Positions 32,050-43,222 of a stretch of 64,000 nt of DNA are shown here, in pieces. Numbering within the stretch: position 1 is the stretch's first letter; every line of letters starts with the position of its first letter. Below the pieces are notes generated by a model, which was not told the origin of the DNA, searched no databases, and was given only the letters and a program-made list of their open reading frames with translations. Made by a program: the position numbers and the translations under genes. This DNA is from Helicoverpa zea (taxonomy: Eukaryota > Arthropoda > Insecta > Lepidoptera > Noctuidae), in assembly GCF_022581195.2 (NCBI RefSeq), contig NC_061463.1, forward strand, positions 8,184,001-8,248,000. The letters are read 5' to 3'.

Positions 32050-35000
32050 CTAGTTTTCAAGAAGGAGGTCATAGTTAGGCTTAACTCCTTTCACATAAGA
32101 GCTTCGGAATTCCAGGAAGATTTCATCAGGTACAGCATACTCCACTACAACAGGGTCTGCCTGCATCTTCGCTAAATACGCCCACTGTAATGAAAGGAAG
32201 AGAAGTTTATTACCAATAATAACATGTACCTACCTATAAGTCTATGACCTACTTTGTCTCAGAATCGTTTGAAATTGTCAAAACAATAAAGACTGCTTTC
32301 TTTACAATGCATGCCTGATATGACTTTCGACTTCATGTATTTGATTGCCTCTACTAAAATTTGTCTAAGGTGGATCATAAATCTACCGGGGCTGCGGGTT
32401 GTTCGAAAGAGATACCGCGGCCCTGGCACATAAAAGGCCTATGACGGAACACGACGGTTTTTAGTCAGTAAGAGTCTGACACTCCCTCACCCACCGCTGC
32501 TTACCCACAGCGGGAGGGGTCATTTGATGATTTTTGACGTCGTTAAAAAAAAGGTCGGTCATAAATGTTACTGGTCGATAGTAAACTCACATTTACAAGA
32601 ACCAACCCTAATTACCACTTTTATCGTCGTAAATACCATGAATAAAAATAGAAAAGTGTTAAGTCACTTTAATGCCGCATAATAATTTATGAGAAGCAGA
32701 CACTTGGTAATGGTACCTAAGTAATAAGTATTTATGTAAAGTCTAGGTGATAAAACTATGAGGTATTGCACAATATTTTGAAATCAGTTGAAATATTGAT
32801 CAATAACAAGCACGTGTAAGCCCCACTGAAGGATAAGATAAAACCGTTTAGATTTCACATAAGAAACCCCCATGATTTAGTAGGTATACCTAGGTATGGA
32901 CCAGTTTCCCAGATTTTATAACATTTAGAACCTTTTAAGATCGTAAATATTTTGTCAAAGACGACCTACTGAAAAACCATGATGCACCTTGCATTGCAGA
33001 TCGATCTTGACCATGAAAAGTCGTACTGTAGGTATCTTGAAGACGGCCGTTTCTTCCACTACTGAACGTAGGCGTCTCTCAATGAGCTTCAACTACCATC
33101 CCGGTTTTGGGCAGTCCGCATTCGTTCACTGCCCGCTACCCTCTTCAAAATAGTCAGTATTCATCGTGCAACGCACACTGCAGACTAAACAATCGGCCGA
33201 CTGTCGGCCTGCAGGAAGGTTTTTTTTTTGAAAATCGTGAATTTAATCAAAGTTTTCAGTCGGTCCGATACCGAACAAATACCTTATCGATATTTCATAT
33301 GATGTCAGATTTGGGCTTATGAGCCGACTAAAAATTTGTAGTGTGCACGCGCTCTTATATCAGCTCCATTGACTGTCTGTATATTTGCAGTCAAACCGTA
33401 CTTACCAGCAACTGATACTTCTCCTTGTCAATTTTGCCGACATCGCTTTTAAGGGCGAGGATCCTCTCGAACCAGGGCCAGATCATGTAGTCAGCATACC
33501 CGGGCTCTTCTCCGCCGAGGAATGTGGCACCTCGCTGTATCAGCTGCTCTTGTATGAAGTCCAATGTCTTGTAGTATGCGGTTATGTTCTCTTCGGTTAT
33601 CGTTTCTGGGGCCCTCATCGATTTGAAGAAAACGCCGTTGAGCTGGAATAGATGTAATTAATTATGTTGTTGGTACTTATGAGCTGGTGGAGTGTGGCTG
33701 CTAGTGGGCAGTATTTAATTGCGAGTAGAGTATACAGGAAATTAGTTCGAAACTTATTTTCAAACTAACCTCTTTCTTGCTTTCTTATTCTATAAAAAAT
33801 ATTACCTATGTCTTTCAGTATTTACTTATTTAACTAAGCATGTAGATATATTTGAAATACGTATGAATGAAAAGTTAATATTTTCGTATGAAAAATACGT
33901 AAATATTAACTTTTCCAGAATTATGAATGACAACGTCTGCGAGTCATTATTCCGTAATGGTTAGAATGTTTGTTTTAACAATGTTATAAATAGTCTGATG
34001 AGTCTTATATAATATGCAGACTTTACATAGGGATAAAGTCAGTATGTTTACCTGCATAAGATGACTTATAAACTTCGTCTATTATATTTATTGAAGACCA
34101 CTAATAGTGAAAAGTGAGAGAATAGTCCTTTGTGGGTGCGAATTTAACATCTGTTACAGCCTTTTTATCGTCCCACTGCTGGGCACAGGCCTCCTCTCAC
34201 ATGGAGAAGGATTGAGCATTAATCACCACGCTTGCTCAATGCGGGTTGGTGATTTCAGACTTTTTATAGTCCAGGTTTCCTCAAGATGTTTTCCTTCACC
34301 TTTTTATCAGCCATTGGTGTCTAAGTATACTTAGAAAGTACATACAAACTTAGAAAAGTTGCATTGGTACTTGCCTGACCCTGGAATCGAAGCCACACCC
34401 TCATACTCGAAAGGTTGGTTCTTTACCCATTTAACATCTAAAAGAAATTAATTAACCCATAGATTTCTGGGGGTGGTAACGTTGCCAATTAAATGCGACT
34501 AATAAAATGGCACTTACGCCGTCTAAAGCTTGCACGATGATCTTCTCCTTGGCCCTAAGCAGCGGGTCTTTAGGGAGCAGTGGCCTCTGAGGGTACACCT
34601 CGTCCAAGTATTCCACAGTTACCAAGCTCTCATAGATCGATACTCCATCAGCGATCTCCAGGGCTGGTACTTTAGCTTCAAGGAAAAAAATCATTAGTAA
34701 ATAAGATATTCTGAATAGGTATAGCGATTTTCTGTGTGGGAAGTCTTTATTTAGGTGGTCTAGTTGTAAAGTTAGGTATAAGTGTGCTGGTTCGATTTCA
34801 GCTCAGGCTTGTTTTAAAGCGCGGTAATTAATAGAGATAGTAACGGTAAGTATATATTCTGTTCTGAGTAAGTATGTCTGAGTGGCCAGTCGTGGTTAAA
34901 GCATCAGCCTCTTCACTATAAGGATGCGGGTTCGATTTCAGCTTTTGTTAGAGCGTGGAAATTAATACCTACAGATAGTGACGGTAAGTAGGTTGATACT

Positions 35001-37102
35001 TAAGGTTAATTATTAACTGCCTCGTTGGTCTAGCTGTCGCAAGTGTGGCTGCTGAGCAACGAGGTCTCGGGTTCGATTCCCGAGTCGGGCCGAAATCGCT
35101 TTGTGGGTTTTAGAAGACTTTCACAAAGCAGCCCGAAGCCTGGAAGTTGGTGATTGATTCACCCGTGCATCGGAGAGCACGTAAATGTCGGTCCTGCGCC
35201 TGATCTCTTTCCGGTCGTGTCGGATTGCCGTCCCATCGGGCTATGAGAGTGAAGGAATAGGTGCACCTGTGTCTGCGCAAATGCTTGTGCACTATAATAT
35301 GTCCTGCGCAGTTGGCTAATCTCCTTACATGAGAACAGCCGCCGTAGCCGATAATCGGCTAGGAGGACATCATCATCACTTAAGGTAATTGGTTTAAAAT
35401 AGACGAACCATCAGCAATGTTAACTGAAGCATGTTAAACGGATCGCCAAGCGATCCCCACTTAGCAATTAGGCTCTATATTTAAGAGCTTCGTTCTCCTG
35501 CGAAATATGTTATGGAGTCTATATTATGGAGATTGTCTTTAGAAAAAAGTTTTGAACATAATATTACATAGAGATAAACAGGGAATGAAGAAAATGCAAG
35601 TGCCCCAATATGACCTGTCTCGATTTACAAAAAAGTTCATATGCTACACTTTACACTTACCAAAAGCACTCCTAGAAGTGAGCCACTCGGGTTTGTCAAC
35701 GAGGTCAATGTTCAGCAAGTCATAGTCTATGCCCTTAGCAATGAGCGCGAGCATCGTGCGCTGAGCATAAGGGCAGTAGCGCATGTTGAACACGCGGAGC
35801 TTTCCGCTAAATGGCGGTAGGGGATCACCTAAAATAAACGAATTCATAAAATACTAGTCTCGATTTTTCCAAAAGTTTTTTTATTAAAGAACCTCGTCGT
35901 AGAAGTAAAATGTGTATTTGCCAGAATGTAGGATATAGTATGTACGTACATATTTTAACATGGTTGTTACAGTAAAAACTATAAAGTCTCACTATAAGCG
36001 ACTTATAATTTAGTCACGCAAATATTTTAAGTTATTTTAATACATATATAATATATTTTAAGGTACATAATCATGTGGCATTCAAATTTCTGTTTTTTTT
36101 TTCCTGAAGGTCCCTCGCTTTAACAAAATAAGAATATTTATCAATAAGATAAGCCAATTTCGTAGGGCTTTATTAAATATTATTCTTGTAAATTTAAATG
36201 CACATTGGGTAACGTTTTAAAGAAGTCGGTTAAAAAAGTGTTCGTTAAATGCTGCAAGATTAGTTTTGCGATATGTTTCTTGACACATTTTTTATGCAAT
36301 TCATTTTTGCATTACCTTCTGATACCTATCTATCTTTTCTCAAAATTATGACCCTCACTCGTGTAAAAGAGCGTCGTCAAAAAAGTAGGACATTCAAGAT
36401 GAAACATTCAAGAGAAGAGGCATTGTATAATTAATTTTGCTTTTAATTCTTTGAGCCTGTTTAAAATAAACTCAGACAACCTGCTATCTGCGGCCGGTTT
36501 ATTGTATAATTTCTTGAATTTATTTACATTCTAATAGGGTGCTTATCTCCCCCGTTCAGTAGATAGATACAATGTCTGTTAACTCTTTCAATTATCGGAT
36601 CAATAGCTCTTCTTTTAAATTACGCGCCAAATGATAATGTTGCCTAAAGCAAAATAATAATATTTGAAGTATGTATTTATTTTATTGTTGTGAAGCATGA
36701 ATGGAAGAAGATTAAAAAATGTATTGCATATTAAAAGAAAACTAAGTTTTCTTGAACTGGATTTACGTATACATTAACAAACTGCGTAAACTTTACCTGT
36801 TATTACGCAGTCATAATTATTTGTACAAGTAATCTGATAAACTACTGGGTGGTAACACTGAAGTTTATTCTATAAACTTGTTTTTTTGTTAATCAAAACT
36901 CACGCATTTGGGTCATTTATCAGTATTTGTTTAAGGTTTAGTTTATATCACGTGTATGTACATAGTTAAACTCCAATTAAAGTACAGAGACGAAGTTAGC
37001 AATTTTATCTTCACTTTATCTTTTAAATGTGTTGTCATCAAACAACTAACCTTTAGACAGGTGCTTTGTGTTGAAGTTTTTCTTGACCTTGATCGCTGCC
37101 AT
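32050..37102 (-). CDS. GSTO: Omega-class glutathione S-transferase, minus-strand copy (5 exons, complete)
   Basis: A cytosolic glutathione-dependent thiol transferase or dehydroascorbate reductase of 249 residues. In insects, omega GSTs also act in pteridine metabolism (Drosophila sepia) and stress defence. Exons in transcript order: 37102-37051, 35828-35661, 34675-34518, 33642-33406, 32184-32050. All introns are GT-AG and the phases close to a TAG stop. The thioredoxin-like N-domain has the omega active-site cysteine in RYCPYAQRT (Cys36) and KVPALE with YES for glutathione binding; the helical C-domain follows (GYADYMIWPWFERI). Odd point: the stretch before KVPALE is SRSAFA, without the glycine usual there. 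The N-terminus MAAIKVKKNF is one short exon. It is head to head with the second GSTO, whose exons 2 and 3 have the same lengths (168 and 158). Confidence 0.93.
32388..32552 (+). repeat. R1-like LINE tail / derived SINE copy in GSTO intron 4
   Basis: Starts GGGGCTGCGGGTTGTTCGAA, includes ATACCGCGGCCCTGG and GAGTCTGACACTCCCTCACC, and ends with TTTGACGTCGTTAAAAAAAA, a short A tail consistent with retroposition. Collinear with 45353-45494. Confidence 0.75.
34150..34435 (-). repeat. tRNA-derived SINE in GSTO intron 3
   Basis: On the minus strand a tRNA-like head with a decayed B box (GCTTCGATTCC, from AATCGAAGC on the plus strand) is followed by the body CAAGTACCAATGCAACTTTT, and further on by a block read on the plus strand as CCCACTGCTGGGCACAGGCC. 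It is the longer counterpart of the fragment at 3205-3300. Confidence 0.6.
35016..35377 (+). repeat. Full-length tRNA-derived SINE in GSTO intron 2
   Basis: The head has an A-box-like TGGTCTAGCTGTCGC and a perfect B box GGTTCGATTCC, about 35 bases apart, as in tRNA-derived pol III promoters. A body of about 290 bases follows and ends in a CATCATCATC tail. The flanks ACTTAAGGTTAATT (34998-35011) and ACTTAAGGTAATT (35378-35390) form a target duplication with a one-base indel. It is a SINE rather than a tRNA gene because the acceptor stem does not close and a long unrelated body follows. Confidence 0.8.
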
Positions 37103-38982
37103 GTTGCTATAAGGTAGAATATATCCTAATGCTCGACCTATCGACTGGACTCCTTGAAGCGAGGAGTACAAATGAGCAGCGAGGCTTACTGTGGACGATA
37201 GCATGTCGACCGGTCTATTTAACTGCCCGAAATTCAACACTCACTGCGATATGATTTGATAAAATCATCGACATCAAACAATGAGACGTAAATTGCTTTG
37301 TATCTTCGTATCACTTTTTAATTGTTTATAGGTACTTAAATCACATGCAACTAATTAATGTTATGAAATATTTACGAAAGGACCTTATCCACTTCTTGCA
37401 GACGCACTACTCTTGCGAGCAAAAATGATTTTTATCAAAATAAAAACATCGGTTGTAAAATTAAGCATGATAAGAACAAAATATTGAAGTCTCAAGTCAT
37501 TCACTTGGTCGATACCTACGCATTAACCGGCGGAGGTAATTTTAGAACCACGTACCTATCGATCGTTCTTAGCTTTTGAATAAGAAGTTCGGAACTAGTC
37601 CACAGTAATGAGGTAGGTACTGTTCATGGCGTAAAATAAAATATGCATGTTGGAAACGTAGTGGGAGGTTGAAACGAAACTATGAGTCATTGCCTGTTTG
37701 TAAATCTAGAGGTATACAAACATGTTTATAACAGATGCACGAGATCAGTTGCATGACTAGCGGTTTCTGGAAAGATGACGTGACCACAATAGTAAGCATG
37801 ATAGGATTAACTCAATCACATTTCAAAGACACCTTTTTTGCTGATTCGTTGAAGACAAAGCTAGCATCCATAATACGTTATAGCAAAAAAGAGCCAGCTT
37901 CTTTAGAATTTTAAAGAAGGAATTCATACTGAACATAAAACTAATAATTTGTATTATAAGCGAAGCTTAGAAGTGAGAGTTTTATAAGTCCTGAAATCTA
38001 GCACTCGAACTGCGAAACTAGTTAGGTACTTAGTTGCCTTAGAACGTGGATAAAGCGGATAAATAAATACATAAGTCTCAACTTCTGAAATAACATCCTC
38101 ATTCCTTTCCAAGATATTTCAGAAAAATTAAACCGCTTGGTCATGAAGTAACTGTGTCTAATGTTTATTTATTCAATAGCTGTTTACGGATCTCAGCGTG
38201 ATAAGCCCAGGCAAATTAAAGGCTAACCTGTTTTTCCACTGAGCAAAATACCTAACAATGTGCAACTCGTGTAATTTTACTGTTTTCTTAAGTGTGTTGC
38301 CCAGCCGGGGTAAATCCGTGGAATTTGGAAAAGCATGGGGCCCGAACTACGAAGAAGCATTAAATATTCTTGATTATACAGGAAAGCATTTCATTATCTT
38401 AGGAACCCTAGAAAGCTCCACTACAAAATGTAATAGAGTAAATATAGATGCTGCTAACTGCTGCTTGCTGATCATGTGGAATTAACCATCAATGGGTACC
38501 ATAACAAAACTTGAATGTTTGAACGTCTTGCTTTCCATTTCGTCCATGAAAGTACAAATCACAAGAAGGTGTTGTTATTAAAATATCAATATTTACCACT
38601 ACTTTGTGTTTTGTTTTTATAATTTTTTAAATGGCATCCGTACCTATCAAGTACGAAAACTGCTTGCTTGCGCATGACATAATTTACTAATAAGTCCAAA
38701 TTTTAATTCTATGTTGGTAACACTGTATTTTCCCTGACAGTTGTGTGTGACAAAGACAAGATCTTGAAGTTTCTAAATTCTGATAATCACTCAATGGGTT
38801 GAAGTGAGAGGTCAGAAGATATATTTTGAAGGCCGGCTGATCCCCCTCACCTCAGTCTCAAGTTGTCGAACGATTGGACCTGATTGGACGGAAAAATCAT
38901 TACATTTTTGAAAGCCGCTATTGCCAGCTGTGCCGGCGTTCATATTTGCCATACGCTTTACGCAACAAAGAAGTGCAACACA
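37103..38982. promoter_or_regulatory. GSTO: Shared spacer between the two divergent GSTO genes
   Basis: The two omega GST genes start on opposite strands about 1.9 kb apart, so their promoters both lie here. The part just upstream of the plus-strand gene (38850-38982) is relatively CpG-rich; the part upstream of the minus-strand gene (37103-37260) has a TTAAATA-like word when read on the minus strand. I could not identify defined response elements by eye, and no other gene is supported in this spacer. Confidence 0.45.
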
Positions 38983-40455
38983 ATGTCTGAGAAGCATTTA
39001 CAAACCGGTACGTAGTATCTCTGCAGTTCTTACAACTCATTTATAAGGCAAATAGGTAATAGAGATATCTTGAAAAGTGCATAGTTAACCTCATTTGTTT
39101 TTTTTTATCAGGTGATGTTTTACCGCCGTACAGCGGTAAGCTCCGCTTATTCGCGATGAGATTCTGCCCGTATGCTGAGAGAACTGTCCTTGTTATGAAT
39201 GCCAAGAATTTGCAATATGAGACAGTATTTGTGAACTTGGATCATAAGCCCGAGTGGCTTAGCAACTTCAGCCCCAAAGGTAAGACTTTGAACGTCTACA
39301 AACTAATACCCCGAATCATCTTATTGACTGCTTGTTACAAATGGAAAAGCAGATTCTTATTGGATTGGAAATGTGTTCTTGTGTCCTCCTGAGTTCTGTT
39401 AAAATATTTATTGAAAATATGTGCAGTAGGTACAAGAATAAAAACTGTTACACTTCAATAAATTACCAACCTTGTAACAGTTGTTACAAAAATGAGATAA
39501 GGTCAAGCTGCAAAAAACCTGCATCCTATCCAATCATGTACTTTGTTTATGCATTGTTTAATTACAATTACTCGTAAAAATTAATACCTATGTAATTTAA
39601 ATAAACAGGTACAGTGCCAGCTCTAGAGTATGAAGATGGAAAAGCCATATTTGACAGCAACATCATCAATGTTTACTTGGATGAGAAGTACCCAGAGGTG
39701 CCTCTGCAGTCATCGGACCCTCTCCGCAGGGCTGAAGACAAAATTATTGTTGAACTGTTCGCTGGGGTATGTTTTCAAAACTCCAAACTTACCTTTGCCA
39801 AAAGTCACCCTAGAAATAAATGGTGTCTAATTCAGATTTTTTTCTTTATAGGCTCAATCTGCATTTTACACTGCTGCTTATAACCCATCAGCATTGCAGC
39901 CCAATTCAGTAGAAACGTACCACAAGGGCCTGGAGGCTCTTCAATTGAAACTGAAGGAACGTGGCACAAAGTTCTTACACGCTGACACTCCTGGGCTTGT
40001 AGACTTCACATTGTTCCCATTCTTGGAGCGATTTGAGGCTCTGCCCCTGGTTGGCAAGCCTGAATTTGAATTGAGCAAGACTAAATATGAGTTATTGGTA
40101 AGTTCTGCTGTTGGAAACTGTTTAATCAATGCTAGAGTAATATAAGCCATGATTCTACCTTTTATGTGGTTACTCAATATTAAATTGAAATTATAGGACA
40201 AACAGGCGTTTTTTTACAAATCTGTGAATGAAATAATTATATGTCTTGTGTTCTTTTTAAATGTACTAATATGTCATTTATTTACAGGTGAACTACCTCG
40301 AGGCAATGAAGCAAGTTCCCGCAATCAAGTCATACTACTTGGACCCTCAGACTCACGCCAAGTTCATTGAGTCTCGCAACAAGGGCGACGCCAACTACAA
40401 CATGTTGGACACCAGCGCCGTATGCTGCATGCGCCCTAGGAAGAAGAAGGAATAA
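38983..40455 (+). CDS. GSTO: Omega-class glutathione S-transferase, plus-strand copy (5 exons, complete)
   Basis: A second cytosolic omega GST, 254 residues. Exons: 38983-39007, 39112-39279, 39609-39766, 39852-40097, 40288-40455. All splice sites are GT-AG and the frame closes at TAA (40453-40455). The active-site cysteine is Cys27 in RFCPYAERT. The segment PKGTVPALEYEDG with FDSNII forms the usual glutathione site, and the helical domain has TPGLVDFTLFPFLERFEAL. The C-terminal tail is unusual: a Cys-Cys pair followed by a basic end (AVCCMRPRKKKE). It is not a CAAX box, but a membrane-associating or redox role is conceivable. A poly(A) signal AATAAA at 40533-40538 follows the stop by 77 bases. 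Introns are short (about 85-330 bp), unlike its minus-strand partner. Confidence 0.94.
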
Positions 40456-40532
40456 TCTAGAAACCCGACTGAACAATACCTTATATTTATAACGTAATTT
40501 GGCATATAATTCCATAGTACACTATAATGTGC

Positions 40533-40538
40533 AATAAA
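40533..40538 (+). terminator. GSTO: Poly(A) signal AATAAA of the plus-strand GSTO gene
   Basis: Canonical AATAAA 77 bases after the TAA stop, followed within 30 bases by a T-rich stretch (TTTTGTTGTTTTTTTG) that would serve as the downstream element. Confidence 0.75.
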
Positions 40539-40539
40539 G

Positions 40540-43222
40540 TACAAGTTCATTATTACATTTTGTTGTTTTTTTGTTATCTGTGCGCCATGACTCCTCAACT
40601 TTCCCCTTTATCAATGGAGTGGTTTTGGGTTTCTACACTTATCAGCAATATGTGGTTTTGTTGACATTGTTATGGCTAATTTAAGGGGATATCAGAGGTC
40701 AAAATATTTGCAAATATGTAGTAATGATAAGCAGATAAATGAATAGATAGATGAATATCGGTGTATCGATGTAATATACTTTTATCAATCACAAATCCGC
40801 CAACTATTCTAATATAATATCTTAAGTAACTAGCCACTGATATAATCCCAATTGTGCACGCCTCACGATTTTTGCGCAATCTCATAAGACGCAATTTTTT
40901 GTATTTTTTGCACAGCCCTACTGCTAGTTAGCGATCTTTGTCGTGTGAAAAGTTTTTTTTTACCATCCCACTGCTGGGCAGCCTGTGACCTATTCTTACT
41001 AACATTATTATAAATGTGAAAGTGAGTTTCTTTGCTGCGCATGCACGTCAAAGATTTATGTATATCCTTATGATTATATGTAATATAAAACTATGGAATG
41101 TGTTTAATTAAGAATATCATTTGCCTGTTATATTTTCCTTAGTGAACGGGAAATCAAATCACGTAGGTACAGGGCTTAAATGACTAACTGTATTTTGTCG
41201 TTATTACAAAAATATAGTCAGGACTCCGTAATTATTATACAAAGGTAGACAAGATAAAATAATAAACAATTGTATAAAATAAAATTTATATATTTCACAA
41301 ATGTTAACACAACCTCCAATAACGTTAATCTTCCAATCACTGATGTGTCATTAATTCATTACAAAGCACTTTGTTTGCCATCTCATTCAACTAGGTGTTT
41401 CAATAACATACAACATACGTACTACGCTAAAGCCTAGTAAATAACATTTACGCTTGAGATTCGACTATTTAACCAGTACTTAGTAAGGTAGCATGCGCGA
41501 GGATTTCCTACCTACTATACACTGAATATAATAAATAATTAAAAGTATCTTGATTTTATATACACGACATATAGCGTTACAATTTAGGTAATTCGAGTAT
41601 TTTCTTAAGTATTTGAAGAAGGTAAGTTATCACATGTGTTCATGGTTAGATAAACATTCAAAGAGAATACGTTTATTTTAGGGGGGAAGCACCATACTAG
41701 CTAAAGGTGAATTAATAGATCTGATATAATTAGTTTAATGTTCGAGACCTTATCAATTTAGATAGCCGAAAATAGTTTTACCATGCTTATAATAAAACCT
41801 GTAAATTTTTACCCCTTTAAAGTATTTATATGGCGAATATCTTTAGCTTTTGATACACTATATATATACATATTTAGTAACACCTCGACGCGACACCATG
41901 AAAGAGACATAATTAGGACTAATCCTAGGCACAGATAATGATCCATTTATACAATCACAATTAAGTACAAATACATTGTATTTTGGAAATATTAAATAAA
42001 AAAAGTCATAACAAGATATATATTGCAATAATTTGTACTATCCTAAGCTAAAACAACAACTAAATAATACTAATTAAGTACTTTTCAAAAGAGTACTAAT
42101 TAAACGTGCATTTTAATATTTGGAAGTTAAATCAAGGCAGTAAATTGTGTCCTAATTCGAAATTACAGAAGACCCAGGTAAGAATCAGTAAAACTTAACG
42201 GTCCGATAAGTTATCACGAAGCTTATTGTTTTTAAACTGCATATTGTAATTTATAATTGATACTCAGGTACATATGTTAGCGATGGTTTTTATTAACCAG
42301 TATTGATATTGTACATACTGCAATGTCCTGTACTATCAAGTGGAGGACATTGACACAATATTATCAGCAACCGCTAACACAAAATACTAGCGAATTGACT
42401 TGCATTTTACATGATTTTTCATCACGAAACATGACTGTAACTAAAAACTTTGTTCAGATTACCTAAATGCTCATTCAAATAATACTCTTTGATAAAAACG
42501 ATAATAAGGTAAAGTGTTAATATCATTTAGGAATGAAAAGTTTCGTTCAAATGACTTACAATAGTAACATCAAAAGGATCTAAAATGCGCATTTTGGAGA
42601 TTATTTTATGTCATGAACGAGTTAAAGCACTTTAAAATTTGACTAAAACTAAATGTTTATGGCATATAACGGAATTTGTTTTATTGTTAACAACACTCAG
42701 AAACAGTTGTATCTGGTGATTTTCATATGAACCATTTTCCTGTTTACATATACTCGTATGTTAGTCTTTAATGTAAACAATGTTTTATGGATCTACCTCG
42801 CAATTACGAGTTTCATGTATCTGTTTCACTATTTATTTACTTTGAAAGTAACATTACATTTTGCTATAATAATATCGTCATATTTTAAGAGACGTGATCT
42901 TTTTTAAAAATAACTTATCATTGCATTATGCCACTAACGACCACCCATAAATAATGTTATTTTCTTTTCAGGAAATTTCAATTTACTTTTCCACCAGAAA
43001 AAAATATCTCATTCCTCACTTTCACAGAGTTATTAGAACTCTTATATTGCACTTAGTTTAGAAAGGCTTCCCCATCAGAACATCCCTTTCGTATGAATCG
43101 AAAATTTCATTCAATTTCAACTGGGTTCTCTCACTTCTACAATTCAACGACCTTTAGGACATACCCGTTGTTTACGTAATTACTGGTACTAAATTTCTCC
43201 TCTTTGCTAACCAGTTTTACTG
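40540..43222. other. Spacer between convergent GSTO and RELCH 3' ends
   Basis: About 2.7 kb of AT-rich DNA with only short, domain-free open frames. The RELCH 3' untranslated region must occupy the right part, reading leftwards from 43222. A small retroelement remnant (TACCATCCCACTGCTGGGCA) lies near 40960. No RNA gene or conserved coding segment was recognised. Confidence 0.55.

Noticed and set aside
35020..35095. tRNA-like sequence with A and B boxes that could be read as a tRNA gene
   Set aside because: The acceptor stem does not close, a 290-bp unrelated body follows, and there is a target duplication; it is the head of a SINE.
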